Shown one piece after another: positions 8,195 through 16,680 of a stretch of 60,614 nucleotides of DNA. Under the pieces are notes generated by a model. It was not told the origin of the DNA, did no database searches, and saw nothing but the letters and a program-made list of their open reading frames with translations. Source of the stretch: Gemmatimonadales bacterium (GTDB lineage Bacteria; Gemmatimonadota; Gemmatimonadetes; Longimicrobiales; Gaopeijiaceae); contig CP070829.1 in NCBI GenBank assembly GCA_020344755.1, positions 794,665 to 855,278 on the forward strand, read 5' to 3'. Every line of letters starts with the position of its first letter. Position 1 is the stretch's first letter. The position numbers and the translations under genes are program-made.

Positions 8195-8229
8195 TCGCGT
8201 CCGTCTCCGGAGCCTGGAGCCGGACGCGA
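8195..8229 (+). other. Long hairpin upstream of accC ribosome site
   Basis: Arms 8195-8203 (TCGCGTCCG) and 8221-8229 (CGGACGCGA) pair over 9 bp; inside, after a one-by-one mismatch, CTCC (8205-8208) pairs with GGAG (8216-8219) around a 7-nt loop. It ends six bases before the accC Shine-Dalgarno AGGAG (8236-8240). Candidate RNA element separating accB and accC expression. Seen directly in sequence; function inferred. Confidence 0.5.
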
Positions 8230-8247
8230 TCTCATAGGAGAACGAAC

Positions 8248-9609
8248 GTGTTCAAGAAGGTCCTCATTGCCAATCGTGGAGAGATCGCCCTCCGGATCGT
8301 TCGGGCGTGTCACGAACTCGGCATCCAGACGGTCGCCGTCTATTCCGAGGCCGACCGGGAATCTCTCCACGTCCGGTTCTCGGACGAGGACGTCTGTATC
8401 GGTCCGCCTGCCGGTAAGGACAGCTATCTGAACATCCCGCGAATCATCGCGGCTGCGGAGGTCACCGGCGCCGACGCCATCCATCCGGGCTACGGGTTCC
8501 TGGCCGAGAACGCGGAGTTCAGCGAGATCTGCGAGCGCGCTGGAATCGTGTTCATCGGCCCCACGCCCGATCAGATCCGCGCCATGGGGGACAAGGCCAC
8601 GGCCCGCCGAACCATGATGGAGGTAGGCGTGCCCACCGTACCGGGATCGGAGGACGTCATCACGGATGCCTCGGATGCGGCTTCGGCGGCGGTTGCGATC
8701 GGCTTTCCCATCATGATCAAGGCGTCGGCCGGGGGGGGCGGTAAGGGCATGCGGATCGCCCACGACCTGGAGTCCTTCCCCAAGCTTCTGCAGGCGGCCC
8801 AAAACGAGGCCGAGGCGGCATTCGGAGATCCCGGGGTCTATCTCGAACGCTGTATCCTACGGCCGCGACACGTGGAATTTCAGGTATTCGGGGACCAGCA
8901 CGGTCGTGTGATTCACCTCGGTGAGCGGGACTGCTCGGTGCAGCGCAGGCACCAGAAGCTCATCGAGGAGGCCCCGTCGCCGGCACTCACACCGGAACTC
9001 CGGGCACAGATGGGTGGCGCTGCCGTGAAGGCGGCGCAGGCCATCGACTACGTGGGGGCCGGTACCGTCGAGTTCCTCCTCGACCAGGACGGGTCGTTCT
9101 ACTTCATCGAGATGAACACCCGCATCCAGGTGGAGCACCCCGTAACGGAGGTGACCACGGGGCTCGACCTGGTGAAGGAGCAGATCCGGGTAGCGGCGGG
9201 TGAGAGACTCTCCTTCCCCGACGATGTGAGGCTCCGGGGGCACGCCATCGAGTTCCGGATCAATGCGGAGGACCCCGAGAGGAACTTCGCCCCCTCGCCC
9301 GGGACCATCACCACCTTCCATCCTCCCGGGGGACCAGGTGTACGTCTCGACACCCATGTCTACCAGGGGTACCGCGTACCGCCCTTCTACGACTCGCTGC
9401 TCGCCAAGCTGATCGTGAGCGGGAATACCCGCGAGGAGGCGATCTCCAGGGCCCGAAACGCCCTGGCCCACCTGGTGGTGGAAGGGATCCACACCACCGT
9501 GGACTTCCTGGAGGAGATCGTGCGTGACGATGAGTTCAGGAACGGCAACGTGGATACCGGCTTCCTGGACCGGTATTTCGAGCGTCGGCCCGGGCCGGGC
9601 GGGAGCTAG
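8248..9609 (+). CDS. accC: Acetyl-CoA carboxylase biotin carboxylase subunit
   Basis: ATP-dependent carboxylation of the biotin on AccB. 453 aa, the standard length. Biotin carboxylase N-domain at [23 protein letters not shown]-grasp domain with the glycine-rich loop [34 protein letters not shown], metal and catalytic residues in [16 protein letters not shown], and a C-terminal domain beginning near [20 protein letters not shown]. Start GTG 8248 follows AGGAG by seven bases. A freestanding accC with accB marks a multi-subunit ACC. The next gene starts 3 nt downstream. Confidence 0.96.
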   Translation: MFKKVLIANRGEIALRIVRACHELGIQTVAVYSEADRESLHVRFSDEDVCIGPPAGKDSYLNIPRIIAAAEVTGADAIHPGYGFLAENAEFSEICERAGIVFIGPTPDQIRAMGDKATARRTMMEVGVPTVPGSEDVITDASDAASAAVAIGFPIMIKASAGGGGKGMRIAHDLESFPKLLQAAQNEAEAAFGDPGVYLERCILRPRHVEFQVFGDQHGRVIHLGERDCSVQRRHQKLIEEAPSPALTPELRAQMGGAAVKAAQAIDYVGAGTVEFLLDQDGSFYFIEMNTRIQVEHPVTEVTTGLDLVKEQIRVAAGERLSFPDDVRLRGHAIEFRINAEDPERNFAPSPGTITTFHPPGGPGVRLDTHVYQGYRVPPFYDSLLAKLIVSGNTREEAISRARNALAHLVVEGIHTTVDFLEEIVRDDEFRNGNVDTGFLDRYFERRPGPGGS

Positions 9610-9612
9610 CGA

Positions 9613-10347
9613 ATGAAGGTCGAAGTTCACTTTACGATCCCGGAGGTGGAGCCGGCGGAGTTGGCGGGTGCCACCGCGGTGGTGGTGGACATCCTTCGCG
9701 CCACCTCCTCCCTCGCCACGGCGCTCGCCCGGGGTGCCAAGGCCATCTACCCCTCCCCCTCAACGGAGGAAGCCCTGCGACTGGCCCAATCGTTGGGTCG
9801 CGAGGACACACTTCTGTGTGGCGAGCGGCGGGGCCTGATGATCGAGGGCTACGATCTTGGGAACTCGCCGCTGGAGTTCACCGCCGATGCGGTGAAGGGG
9901 AAGCGGTTGATCATGAACACCACGAACGGGACCCGAGCGCTGGTTGCCGTTCAGCCGGCCGACACGGTCATGGCGGCGGCGTTCCTCAACCTCAGGGCGG
10001 TGGCGGACGAGTTGCTGGAGCGGGAGCCGGAGAGGCTCGTGGTCCTGTGCGCGGGGCGCGAGGACGGGTTCGCCCTCGAGGACGCGGTCTGCGCCGGAAT
10101 GCTCCTCGCCCTCATGGAGAATCGAGGAGCGTCGATGGAGGCGGATGACTCGGCACGGGCGGCCCTGTCCCTGGCCTCGACGCACTCGGTCTCCGAGTCG
10201 TTCCTGGCCTCCACGGAGGCCGGAAAGGGCCTGCTGGAGTTGGGAATGGGGAAGGACCTCCAGTGGTGTGCGCAGACCGACGTCCTCTCCCTCGTCCCGG
10301 TCCTCCGTGACCGGGCTCTCGTACCGCTTCGTTCCGATCGGACCTGA
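9613..10347 (+). CDS. comB: ComB-family 2-phosphosulfolactate phosphatase
   Basis: 244 aa match to the ComB family, named for the Mg-dependent phosphatase that makes sulfolactate in coenzyme M synthesis. Signature segments seen: VVVDILRATSSLATAL near the N-terminus, CGERRGLMIEGYDLGNSPLE, MNTTNGTRALVAV, and VVLCAGREDGFALEDAVCAG. None of the other coenzyme M genes (comA, comC, comDE) is here; the gene lies between accC and ftsK with 1-3 nt spacing. The family assignment is strong, but the substrate in this organism is unknown: it may make sulfolactate or act on another phospho-acid. No symbol-level function should be assumed. Confidence 0.82.
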   Translation: MKVEVHFTIPEVEPAELAGATAVVVDILRATSSLATALARGAKAIYPSPSTEEALRLAQSLGREDTLLCGERRGLMIEGYDLGNSPLEFTADAVKGKRLIMNTTNGTRALVAVQPADTVMAAAFLNLRAVADELLEREPERLVVLCAGREDGFALEDAVCAGMLLALMENRGASMEADDSARAALSLASTHSVSESFLASTEAGKGLLELGMGKDLQWCAQTDVLSLVPVLRDRALVPLRSDRT

Positions 10348-10348
10348 C

Positions 10349-12703
10349 ATGCCGAAAGGCAGAAAGAAGCCCGCCTCGAAGCGGCGGTCGGCTCGCAAGG
10401 GACGGGCCCGCCTGCTCAGCCCTGAGCAGGAGCGGGACCTTCTGGGGATCTGTTTCCTCGTCCTCGCGCTGTTCCTCTTTCTGTCGCTGGTCCCGATCAC
10501 CTGGTTCGGTCCGCGGGGTGTGACCTGGTTCCCGTCGGGGAACCTGGTGGGCACCCTGGGTGGGGCCGCGCAGGGATTGATGCGCGCCGCGGCAGGTGGT
10601 GCAGCGCCCCTGGTGCCGACCCTGCTGGTCCTGGTGGGACTCTGGTCCGGTCAGTGGATGACGCCGTCTCGCGCTCTTCGCCTCGGTGCGCTGAACCTCG
10701 GGCTTCTCGTGGCGGGGTCCTCCATGCTCGCGATCTGGATGTCCGCGCCCGGGGCCGGTGGATGGGTGGGTGCCCGTTTGGGAGACCCCCTGGCCGGGGC
10801 AGTTGGGTGGATCGGGGCCACGCTCCTCACGGGTGCATTCCTGGTGGCGCTGTCTGTGGGGACGCTGGGCTGGAATCCCCTCCGGACCATCGCCGGCGGC
10901 CTGGCCCGAGGGAGCACCGCTGCTCGGGGGGCTGCACGTGGGGTCGCAGCGAAGATCGCGGCTCGCCGAGAGGGTGTGGCGGGTGAGGTGCCCGGCCCCC
11001 TGGAGCCGGACGTCTGGACGGGACCCGAGACAGGAGACGACGAGCCCACCCCCGAAGCGGTGTCGGAAGCGGAGCCCGCCGTCGAGGTCGCGGCGGTGGA
11101 TACGGGGACGGCCCGCGATCTGGGCGAGGAGCTACCCGACCCGGCTGACCCCGGTGACCTGGAGGGCGGTGAGTTGCCCTCGGGGGAGCTCCTGACCATG
11201 GAAGATGGAGCGGACCGTGCCGACATGGAGCGCCAATTGGACGGCCTGGGCCAGGTGCTGGTGGAGAAGCTCCGGACGTTCAACGTGGAGTGTGAGCTCG
11301 GCGGTCGAACCACCGGACCGGTGGTGACCCAGTTCGAGGTGGTCCCGGCTCCCGGAGTGAAGGTGAACCGCATCGCGAATCTGGATGCGGATCTCGCCCT
11401 CGCCATGCGAGCGCCGTCGATCCGGATCGTCGCGCCGATTCCCGGGAAGGGAGCGGTGGGGGTGGAGATCCCCAATCCGGTCTCCGAGGTCGTCCATCTT
11501 CGCGGCATCCTGGAGGCCAGGGAGTTTGTCCGCGCCAAAGGCTCCCTTCCGCTGGCGCTGGGCAAGGATCTCACGGGCAAGCCCTACGTCGCGGACCTCA
11601 CGAAGATGCCCCACCTGCTCATCGCGGGGGCCACAGGGGCGGGAAAGTCGGTGTGCATCAACACGATCATCACCTCCCTCGTCTTCCGCCACACGCCGGA
11701 GACCCTGCGTCTCCTGATGATCGATCCCAAGATGGTGGAGCTTTCCGCCTACGCGGATCTTCCCCACCTGCGCCACGCCGTGGTCACGGACCCCCACGAT
11801 GCTGCGGGAGTCCTGAAGTGGGCGGTTCTGGAGATGGAGCGCCGGTATCAGCTCTTAAAGGAGAATGGCGCCCGATCCCTAGCGGAATTCAACCGCAAGG
11901 TGCTGGATGGGGTCGTCCTCCGACGGCCAACGCCGGAAGGCATCGAGGGCGATCCGGACCGCCACGTCTACGACGACGGACCACTCCCCTACCTGGTGGT
12001 GGTGGTGGACGAGCTGGCCGACCTCATGATGCAGGTCCAGAGCGAGGTCGAGCGTCCCCTGGCACAGCTCGCCCAGAAGGCCCGGGCCATCGGGATCCAT
12101 CTGATCGTGGCGACGCAGCGCCCGTCGGTGAACGTCATCACCGGATTGATCAAGGCGAACTTCCCCACCCGGATCGGCTTCCGGGTCGCGTCCAAGACCG
12201 ATTCCCGCACGATTCTGGACCAGAACGGAGCCGAGGCACTCCTCGGGAACGGGGACATGCTCTTCCTACCGCCGGGACAGAGCGAGCCCGTTCGGATCCA
12301 GGGTGCCTTCATCTCCACCGATGACACCGAGAAGCTCCTGACGTGGTACCGGGAGGTGGCCGAAGCCCGAGCCGCGGCAGCCAGCCGGGGCGACCGATAC
12401 CCCGGGGAGCTGGACATCCTCGAAGAGCTGCGGAGCCAGGAGATGGCCGATGCATCCGCTTCGGCCGAGGCCATCGCCGGGGACTGGGACGAGCTGTTTC
12501 GGCGGGCCGCGGAAGTGTGCATCCAGAACGAGGGCGGCTCCACCTCACTCCTTCAGCGCCGTCTGAGCATCGGGTACGGACGCGCCGCTCGCATCGTGGA
12601 CCAACTCCACGACGCGGGCGTGCTGGGCCCTCCAGACGGCTCCAAGCCTCGCGAGGTACTCATCAGCCTTGCGGAGCTCGACCAGCTGTTTCCCGGGGCG
12701 TGA
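10349..12703 (+). CDS. ftsK: FtsK/SpoIIIE DNA translocase
   Basis: 784 aa. Septal ATP-driven pump that clears chromosome DNA from the division plane. Basic N-terminus (KGRKKPASKRRSARKGRARL), about four transmembrane helices in residues 30-190, an acidic linker, the alpha/beta motor with Walker A AGATGAGKS (Lys433) and Walker B YLVVVVDELADLMM, the arginine-rich IATQRPSVNVITGLIKANFP segment, and a C-terminal gamma winged helix (GGSTSLLQRRLSIGYGRAAR) that reads polar DNA motifs. The linker is short, so this is closer to SpoIIIE/SftA size than to E. coli FtsK. Start ATG lies one base after the comB stop; the frame remains open upstream but overlaps comB. Confidence 0.95.
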   Translation: MPKGRKKPASKRRSARKGRARLLSPEQERDLLGICFLVLALFLFLSLVPITWFGPRGVTWFPSGNLVGTLGGAAQGLMRAAAGGAAPLVPTLLVLVGLWSGQWMTPSRALRLGALNLGLLVAGSSMLAIWMSAPGAGGWVGARLGDPLAGAVGWIGATLLTGAFLVALSVGTLGWNPLRTIAGGLARGSTAARGAARGVAAKIAARREGVAGEVPGPLEPDVWTGPETGDDEPTPEAVSEAEPAVEVAAVDTGTARDLGEELPDPADPGDLEGGELPSGELLTMEDGADRADMERQLDGLGQVLVEKLRTFNVECELGGRTTGPVVTQFEVVPAPGVKVNRIANLDADLALAMRAPSIRIVAPIPGKGAVGVEIPNPVSEVVHLRGILEAREFVRAKGSLPLALGKDLTGKPYVADLTKMPHLLIAGATGAGKSVCINTIITSLVFRHTPETLRLLMIDPKMVELSAYADLPHLRHAVVTDPHDAAGVLKWAVLEMERRYQLLKENGARSLAEFNRKVLDGVVLRRPTPEGIEGDPDRHVYDDGPLPYLVVVVDELADLMMQVQSEVERPLAQLAQKARAIGIHLIVATQRPSVNVITGLIKANFPTRIGFRVASKTDSRTILDQNGAEALLGNGDMLFLPPGQSEPVRIQGAFISTDDTEKLLTWYREVAEARAAAASRGDRYPGELDILEELRSQEMADASASAEAIAGDWDELFRRAAEVCIQNEGGSTSLLQRRLSIGYGRAARIVDQLHDAGVLGPPDGSKPREVLISLAELDQLFPGA

Positions 12704-12706
12704 GTC

Positions 12707-13495
12707 ATGGGTGAAGAGGCGGGAACGGCCTCCGGCGGGTCGAGTAGAATCCAGGAGAATCCAGGCCCTTCCTCGCCATCGGAGTCCTCCTTCGTGTTCC
12801 AGTTCCGGTCCGCGCTTCCGCGTCTTCACCCCGCCCGGTGGGCGATGTTCGGGTGTCTGGGTGCGCTGGGTCTCGCCGGCCCGGTGGTGGCTCAGGATTC
12901 GGCCCGCGCCATGGCCGCCCTCGAGCAGGCTGCAGAGCGGTACGGTGGCCTCCGCGTGGTCTGTGCCGACTTTCGCCAGGTGCTCACCGTCACCCTCCTG
13001 GGAGAGCGACGGGAGAGTCGCGGAGAGCTCTGCCAGCGGCAGCCGAACCTCTTCTTCATGCGGTTCACCGAGCCCATGGGAGACGAGGTGGTGGCCGACG
13101 GTACCCACTTCTGGGTCTACTACGCTTCGGTGAACCCGGATCAGGTGGTACGGCTTCCACTGGACCCCTCACGGGGAGGACTGGACTTCTACCGCGAGTT
13201 CCTGGACCAGCCGCGCGAGAAGTACCGGGCCACGATGGAGGGGGAGGACTCCGTCGCCGGACGGCGCGCCCTGAGGATCCGTCTCGATCCCCTGGCGGAC
13301 CGTGGATATCGATCTGCGCGGGTCTGGATCGATCCCGTGGAGCACCTGATCCGCAGAGTCGAGATCAGCGAGAATAACGGCACCGTCCGCGACATCACGC
13401 TGGAGTCGGTCCGCCTCGACCCGCCGGTGGGTCGAGAGGACTTCTCGTTCCGCATACCTCCCGGCGTCACCGTGGTCACGGGTGGATCGAGATGA
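12707..13495 (+). CDS. lolA: LolA-like outer-membrane lipoprotein carrier protein
   Basis: Periplasmic carrier expected to shuttle lipoproteins from the inner to the outer membrane. After a signal peptide ending near GLAGPVVAQDS, the mature part shows the LolA pattern: a start such as RYGGLRVVCADFRQVLTV, then RGELCQRQPNLFFMRFTEPM, DEVVADGTHFWVYYASVNPD and VWIDPVEHLIRRVEISENNG. The ATG at 12707 gives an unusually long, uncharged N-terminal extension before the hydrophobic core; GTG 12794, with GGAG nine bases upstream, would give a conventional signal peptide and is a credible alternative. It overlaps rimO (ATGA). LolCDE and LolB are not in the window. Confidence 0.8.
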   Translation: MGEEAGTASGGSSRIQENPGPSSPSESSFVFQFRSALPRLHPARWAMFGCLGALGLAGPVVAQDSARAMAALEQAAERYGGLRVVCADFRQVLTVTLLGERRESRGELCQRQPNLFFMRFTEPMGDEVVADGTHFWVYYASVNPDQVVRLPLDPSRGGLDFYREFLDQPREKYRATMEGEDSVAGRRALRIRLDPLADRGYRSARVWIDPVEHLIRRVEISENNGTVRDITLESVRLDPPVGREDFSFRIPPGVTVVTGGSR

Positions 13496-14967
13496 GGTCC
13501 AGAGATCTCCCGGTGTTTCCGGTGGCGCCGGAGCCGGTTCGCCCCGGCGTCCCGTTCACCGTGCGGGAAGCTCGGCGCCTGCGCACGGAGCTGGGACCGG
13601 AGCAGGGACCGCGGATCTCCCTCGTCACCCTCGGGTGCGACAAGAACACCGTGGACTCCGAGCGGATGATGGCATCGCTCGTGGGGCACGGAGCCCGGGT
13701 CACCAGCGAAGTAGAGGATTCCGAGGTCGTCATCGTCAACACGTGCGGATTCATCGAGGCCGCCAAGGAACAGTCCATCGAGACGATCCTCGAGGCTTGT
13801 TCCCTGAAGGAGGACGGCCGGGTCCGCGCGGTGGTGGCGGTGGGGTGCATGGTCCAGCGATACAAGGACGAGCTGGCGAGGGAGATTCCCGAAGTAGATC
13901 TCTACATGGGGCTCACCGAGCTGCAGGGGCTCGTGCCGGAGCTGCAGGACCGGGGCCTCCTGCCACCCCCGGACCGTATTCCCATCATGGAGCGTCCCCT
14001 CCGCCTCCTGACGGGAGACCTGCCTCACACCTCCTTCCTCAAGATCAGTGAGGGTTGCGACCACACCTGTGCCTTCTGTGCCATTCCGCTCATGCGTGGT
14101 CTCCACCGGTCGCAGCCCCTCGAAGAGCTGGTGGAGGAAGCCCGTTCTCTGGGGAAGGCCGGGGTCCGGGAGCTGAACATCGTCTCCCAGGACACCACCT
14201 GGTGGGGAAGGGACCTCCGACGGAGGGACCGGTCGGCGCCACTCCTTCCGGACCTGCTGCGGGCACTCCTGGACCGGACCGAGGTCGACTGGTACCGCCT
14301 CTTCTACATGTACCCCTCGGGGATCACCCGGGAGCTCGTCGAGCTCATGGCTGAGCGGTCCGCGGAGGGGGAGGGAGCCCGGCTCCTGCCGTACCTCGAC
14401 ATGCCGCTGCAGCACGGAAGCGACCGGATGCTCCAGGCCATGAGGCGGCCCGAGAGGCGCGATACCATCCGCGAGCGGGTCGCGTGGCTGAGAGACGCCC
14501 TCCCGGACCTCACCCTTCGGACCACGGTGATCGTGGGGTTCCCAGGGGAGACGGAGGAGGATTTCGGACAGCTGCTGGAGCTGTTGGAGGAGATCCGGTT
14601 CGAGCGGGTCGGCGCCTTCGCATTCTCCGTGGAGGAGGGCACGCGAGCTGCGGAGATGCCGGATCACCTCCCTGATTCGCTGAAGCGGGAGCGGCTGGAG
14701 CGGCTGATGGACCTTCAGCGGGGCATCTCACTGGAGCGCAATCTCGAGCAGGTGGGGGCCGTCCAGACCGTCCTTGTGGACCGTATCGTCGAGCCGGAGG
14801 AGGACGAGGACTTCGGCGCGGTCGGGCGCACTCAGGGCCAGGCCACGGACGTGGACGGTGTGACCCACCTCCTGCGGGGCCCGGTGGTGGGTCCCGGAGA
14901 CATGACCAGGGTGGAGATCGTGGATGCCATGGAGTACGACCTCATCGGGAGGGTGTTGGGACCGTGA
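13492..14967 (+). CDS. rimO: Ribosomal protein S12 methylthiotransferase RimO
   Basis: Radical-SAM enzyme that adds a methylthio group to the conserved Asp of ribosomal protein S12. 491 aa. N-terminal UPF0004 domain with Fe-S cysteines in VTLGCDKNTVDSERM, IVNTCGFIEAAKE and VAVGCMVQRY; central radical-SAM cluster motif CDHTCAFC (Cys189, Cys193, Cys196); C-terminal TRAM domain after about residue 420. GCDKN and the S12-type FLKISEGCDHTCAFC separate it from MiaB. The N-terminal 45 residues precede the usual start of the family. Coupled to lolA and to the next gene by 4-nt overlaps. Confidence 0.94.
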   Translation: MRSRDLPVFPVAPEPVRPGVPFTVREARRLRTELGPEQGPRISLVTLGCDKNTVDSERMMASLVGHGARVTSEVEDSEVVIVNTCGFIEAAKEQSIETILEACSLKEDGRVRAVVAVGCMVQRYKDELAREIPEVDLYMGLTELQGLVPELQDRGLLPPPDRIPIMERPLRLLTGDLPHTSFLKISEGCDHTCAFCAIPLMRGLHRSQPLEELVEEARSLGKAGVRELNIVSQDTTWWGRDLRRRDRSAPLLPDLLRALLDRTEVDWYRLFYMYPSGITRELVELMAERSAEGEGARLLPYLDMPLQHGSDRMLQAMRRPERRDTIRERVAWLRDALPDLTLRTTVIVGFPGETEEDFGQLLELLEEIRFERVGAFAFSVEEGTRAAEMPDHLPDSLKRERLERLMDLQRGISLERNLEQVGAVQTVLVDRIVEPEEDEDFGAVGRTQGQATDVDGVTHLLRGPVVGPGDMTRVEIVDAMEYDLIGRVLGP

Positions 14968-15653
14968 AGACAAGCACACGTGTGTTCGCCCGCGGATTGG
15001 CCGGGGTACTCATGGCTCTGGCCTTGGGCGCATCCGCCGGTGGCGCTCAGGGGCTCGCAGACTACGACTACGACGAGTTGACCTTCCGGGGCATCGGGTT
15101 CGAACTGGGCTACATCTTCCCGGAGAAGGTGGAGGACGCGCTCCAATACGGAATGCGCTTCGACCTGGGGTACCTCGGACCGGGGGTTCGGATCCTGCCC
15201 CGGGTCGGGTATTTCTCATCCAGCATGACCCGCTCGGAGGTGATGAAGCTCGAGAACCGGGTGGCGGAGCTCGTCTTCGACCAGAATCCGCTGGCCCCCC
15301 TGCCGTCCCTGGACCTGGGCGTCATCGACTGGTCGGCGGTGACCGTCGGGGTGGATGGTCAGTTCGTGTGGCGTGTCCCGTTCGGTGTGCTCACCTATCT
15401 GGGGGGCGGGGTCGCGGCCCACTTCCAGAATGGCAGCGGAGAGGCAATCGACGGGACCTTCGTGGAGGACCTCCTCGACTCGACGGTGGCGGGATTCAAT
15501 GTTCACGCTGGGCTGGAATATCCCCTGTCTTCGCTGGTGCGAGTCTTCGGTGACGCCCGCTATGAGTTTCTCGGGGACCTGCGCTTCGGAGCCTTGCGAG
15601 GGGGGATCCAGATGATGATTGGCGGAGCAGCACCGGGGGAGGTCCGCCCATGA
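14964..15653 (+). CDS. Predicted outer-membrane beta-barrel protein
   Basis: 229 aa with a clear signal peptide (GVLMALALGASAGGAQ, cleavage near residue 30). The mature part alternates short amphipathic strands with turns: FRGIGFELGYIFPE, YGMRFDLGYLGPGVRILPRV, TVGVDGQFVWRVPFGVLTYL, FNVHAGLEYPLSSLVRVFGD and FGALRGGIQMMIG, typical of an 8-stranded OmpA/OprF-like or opacity-type barrel. No named family is recognised. GTG start overlaps rimO (GTGA) and its stop overlaps the next start (ATGA). A lone barrel gene in a cluster with lolA, the Lnb-like gene and lnt suggests envelope work; the specific role is unknown. Confidence 0.72.
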   Translation: MKTSTRVFARGLAGVLMALALGASAGGAQGLADYDYDELTFRGIGFELGYIFPEKVEDALQYGMRFDLGYLGPGVRILPRVGYFSSSMTRSEVMKLENRVAELVFDQNPLAPLPSLDLGVIDWSAVTVGVDGQFVWRVPFGVLTYLGGGVAAHFQNGSGEAIDGTFVEDLLDSTVAGFNVHAGLEYPLSSLVRVFGDARYEFLGDLRFGALRGGIQMMIGGAAPGEVRP

Positions 15654-16663
15654 CGAGCCAGGACCGGCTCCGCGTAGGCATTGTCGGCACCGGCGCGGTT
15701 GCACAGCTGGTGCACCTTCCATTCTGCACCAACCGGCGAGACGTGGAAGTCGTCGCGGTGGCCGACAAGGACCCGGACAAGGCCGAGGCTCTCGCCCGCA
15801 GGTTCCATGTGCCTGGGGTGCTGTCCACGGAAGAGCTGCTCCAGGGAGATGCGGTTGACGCCGTCATTCTCTGCACGCCCAATCATCTCCATGAGTCGGA
15901 GGCCGTGACGGCGCTGGGGACGGGGAAGCACGTTCTGGTGGAGCGCCCCCTGGCACTCACACCGGGGGGGTGCCGGGCGGTGGTGGAGGCGGCCGAATCC
16001 TCGGGTCGGATCCTCGTGGTGGGGATGAGTCATCGCTTTCGGCCGGACGTGGCGGCCCTCCGGGCGTTCGTGGCCGGAGGTGAGCTGGGGGAGGTCTACG
16101 CAGGGCGCGTCGCGTGGATGAACCGCTTTGTCCCCATGCGCCGGACGACCTGGCGCCAGAACCCGGAGGAGGCGGGCGGGGGGGCCCTCATGGACCTCGG
16201 CGCTCCGGCGCTGGACCTCCTGCTCTGGGTGCTCGGGAATCCCACCGTCCAGAGGGTCTCGGCGATTCTCTCGGATGGCGAGCCGGAGGTCGAGCACGCC
16301 GCGAACGTGCTCATGGAGACCGACGGAGGCCTGTCGCTCTCGCTGGAGGTGAGCTGGACCTACTTCGCCCGGGAAGACACCCACTACCTCCGGGTCCTGG
16401 GTCGTGAAGGCTCGGGTCAGCTTCCACCCCTGGAGATCTTCAAGCAGTTGGGTGGGCGGCCCATGGACGTGACCCCCGAGCAGGGGGGGCCGCCGCGCAA
16501 GGGAGGTCGTTACCTCAACGCGCACCGACGCCAGTTGGACCACTTCTTTCGTGCAGCCCGAGGCTTTGCGGAAGTGGAGTTGCCCCGATCCCAGGCGCAG
16601 GTGATGGCAATCCTCCAGGCGGCCTACGAATCGGCACGGGAAGGCCGGGAGGTGGAGCTCTGA
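15650..16663 (+). CDS. Gfo/Idh/MocA-family NAD(P)-dependent oxidoreductase
   Basis: 337 aa. N-terminal Rossmann fold with GIVGTGAVAQLVHLPF (dinucleotide binding) followed by the Gfo/Idh/MocA strand-helix signature VEVVAVADKDPDKAEALARR; ILCTPNHLHESEAVTAL; the family motif EKPLA appears here as ERPLALTPG; C-terminal alpha/beta domain with GALMDLGAPALDLLLWVLG carrying the usual His position as Pro-Ala. Members oxidise or reduce sugars, inositols and related polyols. Replacement of the canonical EKP lysine (here Arg) and the missing GGG-x-x-x-D-x-G-x-H His hint at an altered active site, so enzymatic activity is uncertain. The substrate cannot be deduced. Confidence 0.82.
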   Translation: MTSQDRLRVGIVGTGAVAQLVHLPFCTNRRDVEVVAVADKDPDKAEALARRFHVPGVLSTEELLQGDAVDAVILCTPNHLHESEAVTALGTGKHVLVERPLALTPGGCRAVVEAAESSGRILVVGMSHRFRPDVAALRAFVAGGELGEVYAGRVAWMNRFVPMRRTTWRQNPEEAGGGALMDLGAPALDLLLWVLGNPTVQRVSAILSDGEPEVEHAANVLMETDGGLSLSLEVSWTYFAREDTHYLRVLGREGSGQLPPLEIFKQLGGRPMDVTPEQGGPPRKGGRYLNAHRRQLDHFFRAARGFAEVELPRSQAQVMAILQAAYESAREGREVEL

Positions 16664-16680
16664 GGCACCACTTCTCCGCA

